In this document: positions 11,270 through 23,900 of the stretch, piece after piece
Layout: every line of letters starts with the position of its first letter
How positions within the stretch are numbered: position 1 is the first letter of the stretch
Source of the DNA: Euborellia annulipes
Lineage: Eukaryota > Arthropoda > Insecta > Dermaptera > Anisolabididae
DNA length: 64,000 bases
Reading direction: 5' to 3'
Assembly (NCBI GenBank): GCA_023213315.1
Contig: JAKCPI010005155.1
Location: 24,443-88,442 of the forward strand
The notes under the pieces: generated by a model
Databases searched by the model: none
Told to the model about the DNA's origin: nothing
The model's input: the letters and a program-made list of their open reading frames with translations, nothing else
Made by a program: the position numbers and the translations under genes

Positions 11270-11659
11270 CAAGGATTGTAAACCATAAAAATTGTAGGAC
11301 AATCATTTCCTTTGTTTTTTAAAACGACTATTCAAAAGTCAATAGAAAAAAATTTATTTTAAAAGACAAAAAAAAGTCGAATAACGAGTTAAGTAATGAT
11401 ATTTAATTCTTTAAAGAGATAGAAATATCAAATCTCATCAACATATTATATTTCAACACATAAATAAAAAATTTATAATGATGAAATGGTTGTTTAATCA
11501 AAACTAATGAAATAGACACTATCATTTCTAAAGGAAAAAAAATCATTTTCTTTATTTCTTTTTTAGATCAGATTTAATTAAAAATTTAATTACATGACTC
11601 GTTATATGATCTCGTTAAATAGTCCAGTCGATATAACTTTTTACCTGGAAAATATTCCA

Positions 11660-12222
11660 AAGCTAATGAAATTTTTACAGGTTGTTTGAGGGTACTCTAG
11701 GATGCCTATCCTAAGTTTTCGACCTCGAGATGCTGAGGAAGGGGGAGGGGAGAGGTGCAAAAACCTCAAAAATTTTGGACTTTATTCACTTTTTTGCTTA
11801 TATCTCGCAAACTAAGCATATTTTGTACACCATTGCTCTATACAAAATTGTAGAGCATTAAATTTGCTAAATCTTGGTATATAAAGCGAATTTGTAGAGC
11901 CAATATTAACCATATAAATTCGTCAAAATTAGATAAATTTCCTCGAAATGTAAAATTTTGACCGGATAATATTTGATCTACAAATTAGTTTTATGAACCA
12001 AATTTTAGCAAACATAATATTCTAGAACTTTGCATAGGACTATGGCGGAGAAAATATACTTAGTTTACGAAATAAAGCAAAAGACTGAAAAAAGTCCAAA
12101 ATTTTTGAGGTTTGTGCCCCTCTCCCCTCTCTAAGTTAGCACAAGGTCCTCGAGGTCAAGGACTTAGGATAGACATCCTAGAATACCCCCAAATGACCTG
12201 TAAAAATTTCATCAAGAATATT
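11660..12222. mobile_element. Palindromic element downstream of the phosphorylase-fold gene
   Basis: Arms include AATGAAATTTTTACAGG / CCTGTAAAAATTTCATC, GGATGCCTATCCTAAG / CTTAGGATAGACATCC and AAAAATTTTGGACTTT / AAAGTCCAAAATTTTT. A spacer lies near 11890-11950. No coding frame. A run of about 20 C follows at 12231. Confidence 0.85.
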
Positions 12223-13447
12223 TTACAGCTACCCCCCCCCCCCCCCCCCCTATTTTTCATTATATCGGCTAGACTAAAAAATGAAACATTTTTTTTTTTT
12301 CAATTATTTATTATTATTAAAAAATTTTTTTTTTTCAATGTTAAATAAATATAGGCTAATATTTAATATCAAAATTTAAAAACAAAATTTTGACTAGATA
12401 GCAGTAAAATTAACAAAAAATTAAAAAACTTATTATTTTTTTCAAATATAGAAAGAATCTCTGGTGCTGGTCACCAATAAAGAAAAAAAAAATATTTAAA
12501 ATTTGAGTCACTTAAAAATAGCTAATCGAATCATTAGGTTCCTAATATGATATTGTTTTTATTGTTATTTTTTATTATTTAACTTAAATTATTTAGGCCT
12601 TCATTTAGGCTTAGCTTCCTTAGTCTAAGCTCTAGTCTAAATAAATATGACATATTTTTATTATTATTATTTTTGATTTTTTTTTTTGGCTAGAATCCTT
12701 AAAAACTGATGCATTTATTATAGCATTTTGTAAAATAAATAGAGGAGGGTGTTATTAAAAAAAAAAACTGGTATACACACTTTATATTTTTATAAATTCT
12801 AAATTATAATCAAAAAAGTATATTTTGAATAGAAAAAGAATGAGACGTACATATTTTAAATTAAAACTAATAAAGTTTTCAAAATTTACAATTTGAACTA
12901 TTAATGAGGGAATATTTTTTTAGTCTATTCTCCCCACCCTTCACGGTGCCATAAGCTTAAAATGTGATTCTATTACGGTTGTCCAAAAATAATTGATCAA
13001 AAGATAAAAATGTCCATCTTACAATCATTTTTCAATGTATTCTATATCTAATTTTACTGTTAATTATGTAGCTAACACCAAGAACAAATCTACACAATTC
13101 TTAGATAATAGATAAGTTCAAATGAATATTTAATAAAAAGTAAAAAAAGAAATAGTCTATAATAAAAAGTGTTTGTAATATGGATTTTAAGTTAATTGAG
13201 CATTTATTTTTGTATAAACCAAATATTGATATATTTTTGATTAACGTTGAGATAATGATGGAAAGATGAACATAGATAAGATTTTGAAAAAATAAAATCG
13301 GCTGTTTCTCAGGATTCACATTATATCACTCTTTTTGCTAAATAGATAAAAGGAGCCCTTAGAAACAGCTTGTTTTATTTCTCTAAGCCCTTAATATTCA
13401 ATATATCTTTATTTTTTAAATCAGTGTTCTTCAAAGTATTTTATGAG
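12223..13447. other. Intergenic AT-rich DNA, nothing recognised
   Basis: Poly-C tract near 12231-12251, then AT-rich sequence with homopolymer runs. No exon, RNA or clear repeat ends were found. Confidence 0.5.
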
Positions 13448-13640
13448 AAATTAAAACACTAGGTCATACTGTAGGTTTATTAAAAAGAAAACATTTTTAA
13501 CAATTAATCAGTATTTCGACACTCAGTTTCAGAAATTGTTCCTGAATATGACAAAGGAGTGCCGAAATAAGTATTAAGTGTTAAAATGTTATTTTTAATA
13601 AATAATTGAAAATTATGACTCAGTGTTTTTAATTTCTCAT
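13448..13640. repeat. Hairpin repeat with degenerate core
   Basis: Left ATTAAAACACTAGGTCATA and right TATGACTCAGTGTTTTTAAT pair, as do the TTTATTAAAA-type inner arms. The centre at 13542-13568 reads CTGAATATGAC ... GTGCCGAAATA, a degraded version of the CTGA..GA / GAAAY core. Confidence 0.7.
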
Positions 13641-14139
13641 GGTCCATTTTCTTGGCCAATAAGTCAATGACCACTTTTTGAATCTCCCTATGTCTGTAAA
13701 TTTGATTTCTTGACCCTCTCTGTTGTTGAAAAAACAGAACACTAAAGAATGTGTACCGGTATGAGGAAATGCGAGTATGATAAATTCTTATAAATATTTA
13801 AATAATTACCAAAGTCATGATATAAAAAAAAAGTATGTGAAAATGTGATGAAATTGTATACGAGTGATATTTTATAAACGATTGAGAAGAGATTGATTAA
13901 AAAATGTTTAATAAATAGAGCAATATATGATATATATGTATAATGTATTATATTATTTATTATTTTCAAATACAAGTTCATTCAAAAATATTTAAATTAT
14001 TATTTGCATTAAATTGATGAAAATGAATAATCTTTCCGATATTGTTTAGTCTCAGTTAGTATCTATTTAGACTTTTAAAATCTTTTACAATTTATCTAAT
14101 AAACGACGGTAGAAACAGCCCGAGTAGGATATTGTAATA

Positions 14140-14545
14140 GGAGCAGGAGGTTTAGGTTTACTCGATTCTGTTGCAGATGGAGGTGCAGAGAAGAAATAAT
14201 TTACGAGAAATTATATCGAGGATTTTTAATGACAAGACGACTGTGATTGCAATTTAACAGTTTCGGTCCGAAAAGACCATCAGGCCTGCGAAATATTACA
14301 GAAAAAGTGAGTCAGCACACAGCAAGACAAAAAATTAATCACATCACCAATTTACATTTTCAAGAACATTTCATTATTGGAAATTTGTTTCGCTGGCCTG
14401 ATGATGGTCTTTTAGGACCGAAACTGTTAAATTGCAATCACAGTCGTCTTGTCATTAAAAATCCTCGATATAATTTCTCGTAAATTATTTCTTCTCTGCA
14501 CCTCCATCTGCAACAGAATCGAGTAAACCTCCTGCTCCTTTTACA
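14140..14545. repeat. Hairpin repeat with well-preserved hammerhead-like core
   Basis: GGAGCAGGAGGTTTAGGTTT on the left pairs with AAACCTCCTGCTCC on the right. TTTAATGACAAGACGACTGT and its complement, and GCAATTTAACAGTTTCGGTC and its complement, continue the arms. At 14398-14425 the plus strand reads CTGATGAT, then GGTC-TTTTAG-GACC, then GAAACTG. The loop is about 100 bases. Confidence 0.85.
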
Positions 14546-16044
14546 TTATCTAATGAAGTTTATTTGATGAGACGCATGGTTTTGGAGATAGAAGCTTATT
14601 CAAAAAACTAAAAAATATGATGAGGCATGTTCAAAATATAGATCGAAATGGGATGGGAGAGTTTCTCAGGTGATGGAAGAAAATTCAGCCAAAATTTTTT
14701 TTTTTAAAATATTTATTAACAGCTGACATTTCGACTTTGATTAAAGCTAGAATTAAAATGAAAAATTTTTTAATTCCAACAAATAAATATACAAATGGAA
14801 ACGAAAAAATGAACAAAAAGAAAAGCAGTAAGTACCTCTACTGTTTCAGAATAGATCTTGACTTAAACGATATAGTAAAAAAAAATATATATATTTTTTC
14901 CACTCGAATATTTCTTTGTCTAATGTGAGAATTGCCTTCAAGATTAACTTCCTGTTTTTCTTTTAGTTTATTTCTTCGTTTCTTTTTGTATACGGTAGAA
15001 TGGAATTAAAAATTTTTTTATTGTTTATTCTAGCTCAGGAAATGACTTTAAACCAAGTCAGTGGTTAATTAATATTTTGTATAGAAAAGATTTTGTCTAC
15101 ATTTTCTTTAATTTTATCATTATTTCCAAGCAAGTAGGTGAAAATGTAGACCAATAAAAAATATTTTTTTTTTCGAAAGCATTGGCTATTGATAAAATTA
15201 ATCCAAAAATTAAGATTCAACAAATGGCTAAAAATTAGGCGACTATAAATTTTATTTTTGAATGAACGGCTGGCTTTAGAACAAGCTACCAGAACGTCTT
15301 ATTTTAATTATTTATAAACAAAATAAAAAATAATTTTTATATCGGTGTGAGTTTATATTACTTAGCAAAATGTGATTGAGAAAAGTTGATGATATTTCAA
15401 CCAAGGAGTAGGATAAAAATATTTTTATGGAAATCTATTTCACATTAATTAGTTCGCAAATTTAAAATATCCTATTAAATATTAGTATTATTTTCAATTT
15501 CAAATGGACAAAGAAAATGGGCGAAAAATAAATTTTTTTACTCGCCTTTTCACAAATCAAAATCATGAATGAATAAAGAAATTCAATAATTATTAAAAAT
15601 ATCCAAAAAGTAGATAAAGTATTTAAAGTATATTTCAATTAAAATAAAACCAAAGTGTGTATACGCTTTTTTTTTATAAACACCTTCTATTCCCATTATT
15701 AATTGAATTGAACTTAATGAATGTGCTGTTTGTATTTTTCGTATCTATGTATAAGTAAAATATATTTCTTTTAAAAAAATTATCATTCAAATATATTTTT
15801 TTTTTCTAATTTTTTGATTGATAATTTTTTATTCAAGAATAATAATTAGACTGATTAATATTATAATAATGTCTATATATTATACACTATAACTTATATA
15901 TGAAAATTATAAGCGCCGAAGGGAATATAATCCCTAACTAGGCAAAGAAAGAAGAATATAATCAAAATATTTTTTTTTATATAGGGATATTGAATTGATT
16001 TTTAAAAAAATAAGATGAAAAGATTTGTAATAAAATCATTAACG
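14546..16044. other. Intergenic AT-rich DNA, nothing recognised
   Basis: Very AT-rich. A half hairpin-type fragment with GACATTTCGACTTTG at about 14723-14745 is the only repeat-like motif seen. No exon-like segment. Confidence 0.45.
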
Positions 16045-16046
16045 TA

Positions 16047-16793
16047 CGAGGGTGGTTCGAAAAGTTCTCGGCCTGACTCCTAAATGGCACCAATAGCACC
16101 AAATGTGCCTAATATATTTCAAATATGATCCGCGCGGCGAAGTTGCGTTTAGTTGCAATCAAAAGAATTAAACAATTTCGTGAAAATGGAAAAAATTGAA
16201 GTTCGCGCTTTAATAAAATACTTTGTTTTGGTTTTTGAAGATTTAAACGCCAACGGATACTAAAAATGAGTTGAATTCCATTTTAAATGATTCGATCCCC
16301 TTCGATTTCGACGGTCAAAAAGTGGGCAGCTGAATTCAAACGTGGTTGGAAACAAAGGGGGGTAAAGGGGGTAATTACCCCCCCTGAGATTTGAAAAAAA
16401 TGCTTTTTTCAAAAAAAAAAAAAAATGTATTTTTAATGTACAATTTTAAAAATTAATACTTAAAAATTTGATTTGTATTTATATTCTCACATACAAGTAC
16501 AGAATGCGCCTTTAAATTACCGATATTAAGAAAAAAATGTGTGCTGTGCGACCAGTCACTCCAGATTACCCGAGGGGTAATCCCCCCCCCCCCCCGAGAA
16601 ACACCTATCCGCCACTGGTTGGAAATCAATTCATGTTGATGAATCCTCGTGACGCCCAAAAACCGCTACATTCGATGAAATCGTTTCAAAAATCCTGCTG
16701 ATGTGTATTGAATTATGATGTGACTCTGTTCAAAAATAAAAAAAAATTTTTCCAAAATTCTGTTTTCTTTGTCAGGCCGAGAACTTTTCCTCG
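16047..16793 (+). pseudogene. Decayed, internally deleted mariner-type transposon
   Basis: The ends are ACGAGG..TTCGAAAAG and AAGTTCTCGGCCTGAC on the left, with GTCAGGCCGAGAACTTTTCC TCGT at the right; TA flanks lie at 16045-16046 and 16794-16795. The frame starting at 16185 reads MEKIEVRALIKYFVL, the start of a mariner transposase DNA-binding domain. After frameshifts and stops come VKKWAAEFKRGWKSIH and later a PLHSMKSFQKS-like piece. The catalytic domain is deleted. A hAT element (16353-16617) interrupts it. Confidence 0.85.
16353..16617. mobile_element. hAT-type MITE inside the mariner remnant
   Basis: Inserted after GTTGGAAA (16345-16352), which is repeated at 16618-16625. The right end reads CCGCCACTG, and the left end CAAAGGGGGG is a diverged partner. 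The interior has G/C runs and a poly-A tract. Removing it restores continuous mariner sequence (FKRGW-KSIH), which confirms the boundaries. Confidence 0.88.
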
Positions 16794-17074
16794 TATATGG
16801 AAATATAAAACAAAACGAGGTATATGATGATTAAGTTTGGAATTGGAGTGGAAATGAATTGCAGTTTTGTTTTTGGTCATGGTATAAATCGTGGATTCCC
16901 AAACTTGTTTCCCCTAACGTCCTTTCCTAAAAAAGAAAAAAAATTTCCGTCCCTTTTAGATAAAATCTAATTGAACCTGAACCTTCTAGAGTCCTCTTGA
17001 ATCGTTTCACTGCCCCCTGGGGGCGTAACTACTTCTTTAAAAATTCATTTTTTTTTTATCAGTGGTCACCTGTA

Positions 17075-17210
17075 ACCCCGCTCTGAGGGCCTTGGTGCAA
17101 TGGTTAGCGTGATGGCCTTCTGTACCAAGGGTCGCGGGTTCGCATAAGACGGGATGCAATTTAATTGGGTACCAATTAATTGAAATAAATAGAGGGTTAA
17201 AATTTTTTTT
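17075..17210 (+). mobile_element. tRNA-headed SINE (related to family 1)
   Basis: GGGCCTTGGTGCAATGGTTA followed by GCGTGATGGCC gives a box-A-like start, and GCGGGTTCGCATAAGACG a box-B-like segment. The body differs from family 1 ('gggatgcaatttaattgggtaccaattaatt'), so it may be a third family sharing the head. Confidence 0.6.
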
Positions 17211-17411
17211 TTTCAAGATAACAAGTGCATTGTTATTATCAGTTTTTATTAAAAAATTAGTTCTTAAATGAACTATCTTTAAAATGTTCTTTTTTAATGC
17301 GGTTGAGAGGGTGGGGAGTAAATTTTTTAGAAAAGAGGGCGTTAGGTCAAAAAAGGTTGGGATACCGTGGTATTTAGAAAAGGAAGTCATCAATTGAATA
17401 GATCCCAGCTT

Positions 17412-18027
17412 TAGGGTGGGCCGAAAAAGCTCATTTTTTTTATTTCGAAGTTGTAATAGCGAGGAACAGTTGCAATTATATAGACAAAAAAAAAAAAAAA
17501 TTATCAAAATCGGTTATTGACCTCATCCGGTAACGCATAGGCCCTTAAGTTTGACAAAATATGAAAAAAACTTCATTTTTGAGATTATTTTTTTAATTTT
17601 TGAATTCACATCATATCAAAACACAATGTTCTTATGTTCAAAAATAAAAATAGTGAAACTATTACGTTAAAAAAAAAGTATAATAAAGAAAAAAACTAGT
17701 AAAAATGTAACTTTTTTTTGCAAATTTCAGAGTTTATGCGCAACCCGAAGATATCATATGATCTAAACCAAATTAAAACAAAGTTTTTAGGCTCTTTTTG
17801 AAGACGATACAAACTATTACAGTACGAAAATATCAAATTCAAAAATTAAAAAAATAATCGCAAAAATGAAGTTTTTTTCATAATTTGTCAAACTATGCCT
17901 AGGCTATGCGCTACCGGAAGATGTCAACCGATTTTGATAATTTTTTTTTCTTTTTTTTGTCTCGCAACTTTTCCGCTCTATTACAACTTTGAAATAAAAA
18001 AAATGAGAGTTTTTTCGGCCCACCCTA
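17412..18027. mobile_element. Palindromic MITE with TA-type ends
   Basis: TAGGGTGGGCCGAAAAA at the left and TTTTTCGGCCCACCCTA at the right are exact inverted ends. Arms continue through TTATTTCGAAGTTGTAATAG and GATTTTGATAA-type pairs, and the interior is A/T-run rich. No ORF. Confidence 0.88.
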
Positions 18028-19404
18028 ATATATAGACCTTGTTTTATGCTGCGATCCGTTTTGATTCACATGAGACAACTTTCTGCCGACTCTGAAAATG
18101 GCCATAACAGGACCGAAACTTCAGCTGAGAAGTAAATAAAAAAATATATATTTCAATAATAATCTAGAAATTCCAATCAAAAAATTTCTTAACTCCTCAA
18201 CTAAAAAAAATAAAGCTCAAATTTCAATATAATAAAAAGTAAAAATTAGCTTCTTTTTTCTTAGCTTATAATATGAGTAAAATCTTTAAAGTGTATTTTT
18301 TCCAAGTAATATCATTGTCTGTACCTTGAACAAAGGTTCTTTTAGAGAACTTTAGGAACTAAAAGTGCCCCAGGGGTAGTGCAAACAAGAATCAGCTTAA
18401 ATTAAATTAACTCTAGAGAGATCTCTTTATCTGATTAAAATTAAATAAATTAAATTATTATAGCACACTCCTGTAGAAAGATCTAAACTAAAGGTTGCCA
18501 AATAATAGACTATTTACCTAAAGAAATAAAAAAAATACATATAGTAAATATTTATTTATATTTTCTTTCAATAGCATGTTAATTGTAATGAAATATTTAT
18601 ATTTTGTGATTTTATATATATATAAATAAATATATTTAGAAATATTAAACCTATGTTATAAAAATTATTATTTTTTATTTCTAGTTTTGTTCCTCATAAT
18701 GCATGGCAGCGTGTACTGGACCAGTAATGTTTGGATATTGGGACTGTACAAAGTGGTGCCTAGAAACGGGAATTAAGGGATGTCCGAAAATTCGATCCTA
18801 TCAACTCTTTACCGATTCGAAATTTTTCTTGTATATAGATATTTAATTTTTAGCATTGAAAGTTATTTTTTGATAAAAAATCAACCTGAAGCGATAAGAA
18901 TACTAGCAGTAAGAATTCTCAAACAAAATTATAAAAAAAATATGTATTAAAAAAATAATCCACTGGTCCTAAGGATAAAAGATTTTGAGCAAAAGTATGA
19001 TAAAGATATCTTCTTCGAAGTGGATAGAATCATATAAAATAGGAAAAAAAAGATGGAGATGATTAGAGTGAGAAAAGAAGTAATTCATTCGAGATAAATA
19101 ACAATAAAGAGACAATCTCCAAACCCGAGTATCTACTTTCTCAAAATTCTAAAAGAGCATTTCTTAGAACACGAAATAAAAAATAATTTGAGAAAACGAT
19201 ATGAGCTGGAAGATTAAAAAATAGTGCTTGATCAGAAATATTAAGTATTTCACCCCTCTTATCCACCAATACACGGAACTAAGAACCCAATTTACTTTCT
19301 GACAATAAATACAACTTAGTAGTGGAAGGCGATGATTAGGAAAAATTTTATTCTTAAAAATAGGATTAAAAAGAAACATTCACACAGTCTTTTCGGCAAC
19401 TTAA
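18028..19404. other. Intergenic AT-rich DNA, nearly featureless
   Basis: A half hairpin element with the core CTGAAAATGGCC ... GGACCGAAACT lies at 18092-18120. The remainder, through 19404, shows no gene, RNA or clear repeat boundary. Confidence 0.45.
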
Positions 19405-20135
19405 GCCATACAAGACTATACGATAACCGTTATTATGAATATATATATATTGGGGTCCAGGCATTCTTATTTAAGCTATTTGGTATCCAAAACATCCGGT
19501 CCTTTCCATATGGCTTAAATAAAATCTTCGTGTAAGCTCGTGTTTACTAGTCGGTATTTGGAGCAGATCGTACGCTGTAGGGGGTAACAAAAGACAATTT
19601 GGTTTCCCGAATAAAAGCCAAACCAAAAAATTTGTCTTTTATTACCCCCTACAGCGTACCATCTGCTCCAAATACCGACAAGTAATCACGAGCTTACACG
19701 AAGATATAATAGTCTTGTCCAGTTTTCGGTTTAAATAAAATCATCGGACTGCCTTGGATCCGAACCCTCTGCCCTTGGTATACAAGGCAGGCGCGCTAAC
19801 AACTACGCCAACCAACCCCTAGGGCCACCGATACATTTTAGATATTGAATTTTAATATATCGGTGACACTCGGGGTTGGCGTAGTTGGTAACGCGCCTGC
19901 CTTGTACACCAAGGGTGGAGGGTTCGGATCCCAGGCAGTCTGATGATTTTATTTTTAAGCCATTTGGATACTAAATGGCTTAAATAAGAATGCCTGGACC
20001 CCAATATATATATATATATATATTCATAATAACGGTTATCGTATAAAGTTTTATATGGCCTAAGATGCCGAAGAGAGTGTGTGTATGTTTGTGTGAATGC
20101 GAGTGTGAATGGAAAAAAAGTGTGAGTGTTTTTTT
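19405..20135. mobile_element. Cluster of SINE family 1 copies in both orientations
   Basis: A minus-strand copy occupies about 19405-19740, split by a hairpin (19505-19708). Its tail and body ('gataaccgttattatgaat', 'ggggtccaggcattctt') come first, and its head (ATCATCGGACTGCC..GGATCCGAACCCT, box A on the minus strand) lies at 19740-19815. A plus-strand copy follows at 19868-20135 with head GGGTTGGCGTAGTTGGTAAC, box B GGGTTCGGATCCC, body, (TA)n and the GTGTGAGTG tail. The two form a head-to-head pair about 50 bases apart. Confidence 0.82.
19505..19708. repeat. Short palindrome splitting a SINE
   Basis: CTTCGTGTAAGCTCGTG / CACGAGCTTACACGAAG, and inside them GGTATTTGGAGCAGAT and TACGCTGTAGGGGGTAA with their complements, around a loop near 19595-19620. 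It lies within the minus-strand SINE copy. Confidence 0.85.
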
Positions 20136-20795
20136 TATTAAAAAAAAAAAATATATATATATATATATCGGTGGAAACTAAATATATCTTGACACAAAAA
20201 ATCTGGTGTGACTGGTCGCACCAGAGTTTTTAGTCTTTCCATCTTGCTAACTTCCTTCTTGCCGTCTAGTCAGAATTCCATTCTTTTTCTCTCCGTCGCC
20301 CTTCATTTCTTCTTTTAGTATAAATGCGGGTTTTATTCTGTCAATAGAGACTGCTCCCCTAACTCTCCACTTACACTTGAAAACATTTTAAACATTGAAG
20401 CCTAGCGTACACTTGGACAATGAGACGCGACAGTTTTTTTTTTTTTTGGTAAAGAACGGAGCTCTTATTTCCACGTTCCGATAACAAAATAAAAGTGTAC
20501 TGTTTGTCTCGGTTTGTGAGGAGCACATGGTTGGTCATTAATTGCAGCTTGAAATATATTTAAAAGGTAAATATACAATATATAGGCCTATATAAATAGC
20601 TCTATCATTTAATAAATAATAAAAAAACATTTTTTCTGGCATCGAGGCCATTTAGACCCGAGACATTTTTACATCTAGTTCTTATTTACTTAAATACAAT
20701 TGAAAAATAAATAAAAAAATTTATATATATATAAAAAAAAAACGTAGCCCAAGTGTGCTAGCTCACAAATATGTTGCGTCGCTGAGCGTCGGGTC
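20136..20795. other. Flank of the giant palindrome; short repeat pieces
   Basis: An AAAAATCTGGTGTGAC terminal motif (family F) lies near 20198. AAGCCTAGCGTACACTTGG at about 20399 and GCCCAAGTGTGCTAGC plus GCCCAAGTGTGTTCTAGGCT at 20748-20815 are inverted copies of one short end sequence, the last reaching the palindrome edge. The tract GACGCTCAGCGACGCAAC-type lies between. No gene. Confidence 0.5.
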
Positions 20796-20828
20796 GCCCA
20801 AGTGTGTTCTAGGCTTAAATATTTTTTT

Positions 20829-20925
20829 AATAACGCTTCTCGATTTTACAAATTAACCCATGGCAAGAGGCATGCTAACTCTGTATCGCCCCAATTTTTG
20901 TATATGTACCGCCGAAGTAAGTATT
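20829..20925 (-). ncRNA. U6 snRNA-like sequence (degenerate), left arm
   Basis: On the minus strand it reads ACTTCGGCGGTACATATAC, then GGCGATACAGAG, TTAGCATGCCTCTTG, and AAAATCGAGAAGCGTTA. These follow in order the U6 5' stem-loop, the ACAGAG region, the AGC segment and the 3' end. The ACAGAGA..GATTAGC stretch is shortened, the bulge before CGCAAGGAT is altered, and the oligo-T terminator is replaced, so it looks like a pseudogene. Confidence 0.75.
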
Positions 20926-23900
20926 ATACATGTATTTTCAATATTTACTTGGAGTATACTGAGGATCCTCTGCTTGATAGGTTCGAATTCTCATTCTGTG
21001 AGGGCCCGTTTCGAGGACTTCTTTCAGGGCTTCCGTTTTGAGGTATATCTTCAGAATTTTCCTATTCCTCGTCATTCCTTTTGTTTCCTTTTGCCCTTTC
21101 TTTATTGTTAGACCTCAGGAGGTTGAAGAAACGCTGAACAACCCCGATAGACCAACCGTTCGAAGACTAAAACAAAAAAAAGGAAAAATATTAATCAATT
21201 GGTGTAATTTAAAAAAACGAGAAGTTCCATTGTAATAATAAACTTACCTTGTAGAGTGTTTCTTTATGCCCAACAGAAATATTCACAAATAATATTTGCA
21301 TTTTTAAGGTCTCAAGCAATAGAATTTCAGTTTGTTCACTTTTTGAAATCATTGGGGGCCAATATTTTTGGAAGAAATTAAAAACGATAGAATCTGAAAT
21401 AAAAAAATATGGATATTAACATTTAATACATAAATATTATAGATTAATAGTATATATATACATTTCAAGAAATTTTTAAATTGCTTACATTTTATTAAGC
21501 AATGCGTAAGAGAGTTCAAAGCAATGCTTTAAACATTATAAACACATTGTTCTTCTCAAAAAATCCATGAGATATGATTAATTTATTGCCAGTTAACACT
21601 TCGGTGGGATTCCTCTTCTTTCTTGAGACGATCGCGTATCACGTAACACTCCCGAGAAAGCAAAAGAGAGCCTTCATTTTAAATATTGATCGTAACGAAT
21701 CGGGAAATCGCGCCCAAAACCCCAAGGAAAGATTAAGAGGAAAAGAAAGATTCCTATATTAATTTGAATTTACTTACAGATCAATTAATTTCTGCCCACC
21801 TACCTAATAAATAAATACTAGCGAGCTAAAGAGCAGAATTAATTGATCAAATTAAGAACCGAGTTAGGAAGGAAGCCCGAGAAAGTACTGTACCGAAGAT
21901 TTGGTTTGGTTGCCCATCAGTAAAAGAATGGCGTTGTTTCAAATGCCTGCTGAAAAAAAAGAACCCTAATAGCTAACAACATCCTAACCGAACTCCTAAC
22001 ATTTGAAGCCATTAACTCATTCTTTACTGACACAACCAGCGCAAATCGTTAGCATTGACCTATCGGGCTCCAGAGAAAGAATTAAAAAAATTCTTTCTCT
22101 CTCAAATACGAAACGATGGATAGAAGAATTCTCATAGTTCTCTTGGAAATTGGTCAAAAGTGAATTCACACTCTCCTGGGAGCCCTGCCTAATTATGCAA
22201 TATTCTTGAATATCGCAAACCTATTTGGGAAGAGAGGGTCAACAACGGAGAATGAAAAGCGACACCTATGCCAGAGAGAGATGCCAATTCACAATTCACC
22301 TCAATCCAAGAGAAGGTCAGAGAACCTTTGAGAAGGCCTAGACCCCCAAAAACAAAGACATGCATGCATAAGCACAGAGATTTTTAATTATTCGCCCTCC
22401 TAAAAAACTATTTGATATCCTATTTATAAAGAAATGTGTGTATTTTAATATCTTAAAATTATAATGACTTAAAGTAACAAGAGAGAGAAAAAAGATAGAG
22501 AGATAGAACCCCAAATACACACAATCCTTATGCCTAATATACTGTACTAATAACTTAACTCTAAACATTTGAAATGTCTCATAGTAGATGCTGATCCAGC
22601 GGTGAGAGAGAGATAGTTCCTTTCGATACACTTAAAAATAAACCCTACTTACAGTTATTTAGCTGTACTTTTCAAACCATCTCTCACTTTAATCTAGAAA
22701 AGAAACTCTGAAATGTTAGAAGAAGAACATCCTAATTAACCTTGCAATCTAACTAAAATATAATATTTAGGCCGAATTAAAAAAAAAATAATAATAATTT
22801 TGAAAATTTCTTAGCCAGCTCACTCTGCGCTTATGCTAAATATGTATATACAGGCCTTTACACTCTGAAGTAGCTACGAAGCACTCGAGGACTCCTCGCA
22901 GTCTGTAGTGAAGTCCTCTCTATCACGCTGAAGGCAGATGAACAAATCTGGCCGCTACCTCCTGTCATTTTCATCGAACTCATCGTTAATTACAGCCACT
23001 TTCACACAAGGGAGATGAACAAATCTGCGCTGTCGCCCGCCCCTTCAAACAGAAATAAAAAAAAATTCATCTTACGGAATATTTTTTAAGGAAGGATACA
23101 GTATATACTGTATATACATGTAATACATACCCATTTGAACTTGCAGCCTTAAGATAGGAGCCCCTTTGTGCTGATATTGATGAAGAGCCAAGATGGATAT
23201 GATTCGAATTCCAATCTATAATTAAAAGAAAAATGAACTTGTTTTAATATATTTTAATTTATTGGTAAGTAAAGTTTTAGCATTTATTTCTTTTAAATCG
23301 ATTTACTAAATAAAACTTCCTCAAAATATCTATATCTCTAAAAAAGTCAAAATTTTACTATTAATAATCCTCAGCTTTATCTAATTAATAATATTGGTTT
23401 GTATAAAAGTTAAATTGTTGTATATTAAATGTCAAGTTTTTAATAATTAGCTCTTTGAATTTATCAGCATAAATTTAATTGAAAAATGAATTAGAATTGC
23501 AAAAATTTCAAGAGTGACTTACTAAACGAAAAGAATTCTTGGAGATAAAAGGGGCTCGATGGAAAGAGAGATGTTAACAGGAGCTTTTCTCTCTCTTTAC
23601 TAAACCATAGGACCGAAGCTAGTCTGATCCGCTGCCGTTCAGAACCTCCTGAAACAAAAATTAAAGCATGTAGTATGTGAAATATGAAAAATATTTTTAG
23701 CATTACTTTCACTATATCTAAGATTTAAAGATTTTAAAAGAAAATAATGAATTATACACCTTTTATATGGATTAGTATACAGTTATATTCATGCATAATT
23801 ATGGAAAATGTGTCTAATTAAAGAAAAGTTTAACATAAAATACGACTTATGATAAAAAATAAATAGTTTTTAAATAATTACAATTGAAATTTTATTATCC

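Noticed and set aside
14398..14425. A definite, active hammerhead ribozyme
   Set aside because: The extra base between CTGATGA and stem II departs from the known core and no cleavage-site stem arrangement could be demonstrated by eye; kept only as a similarity.
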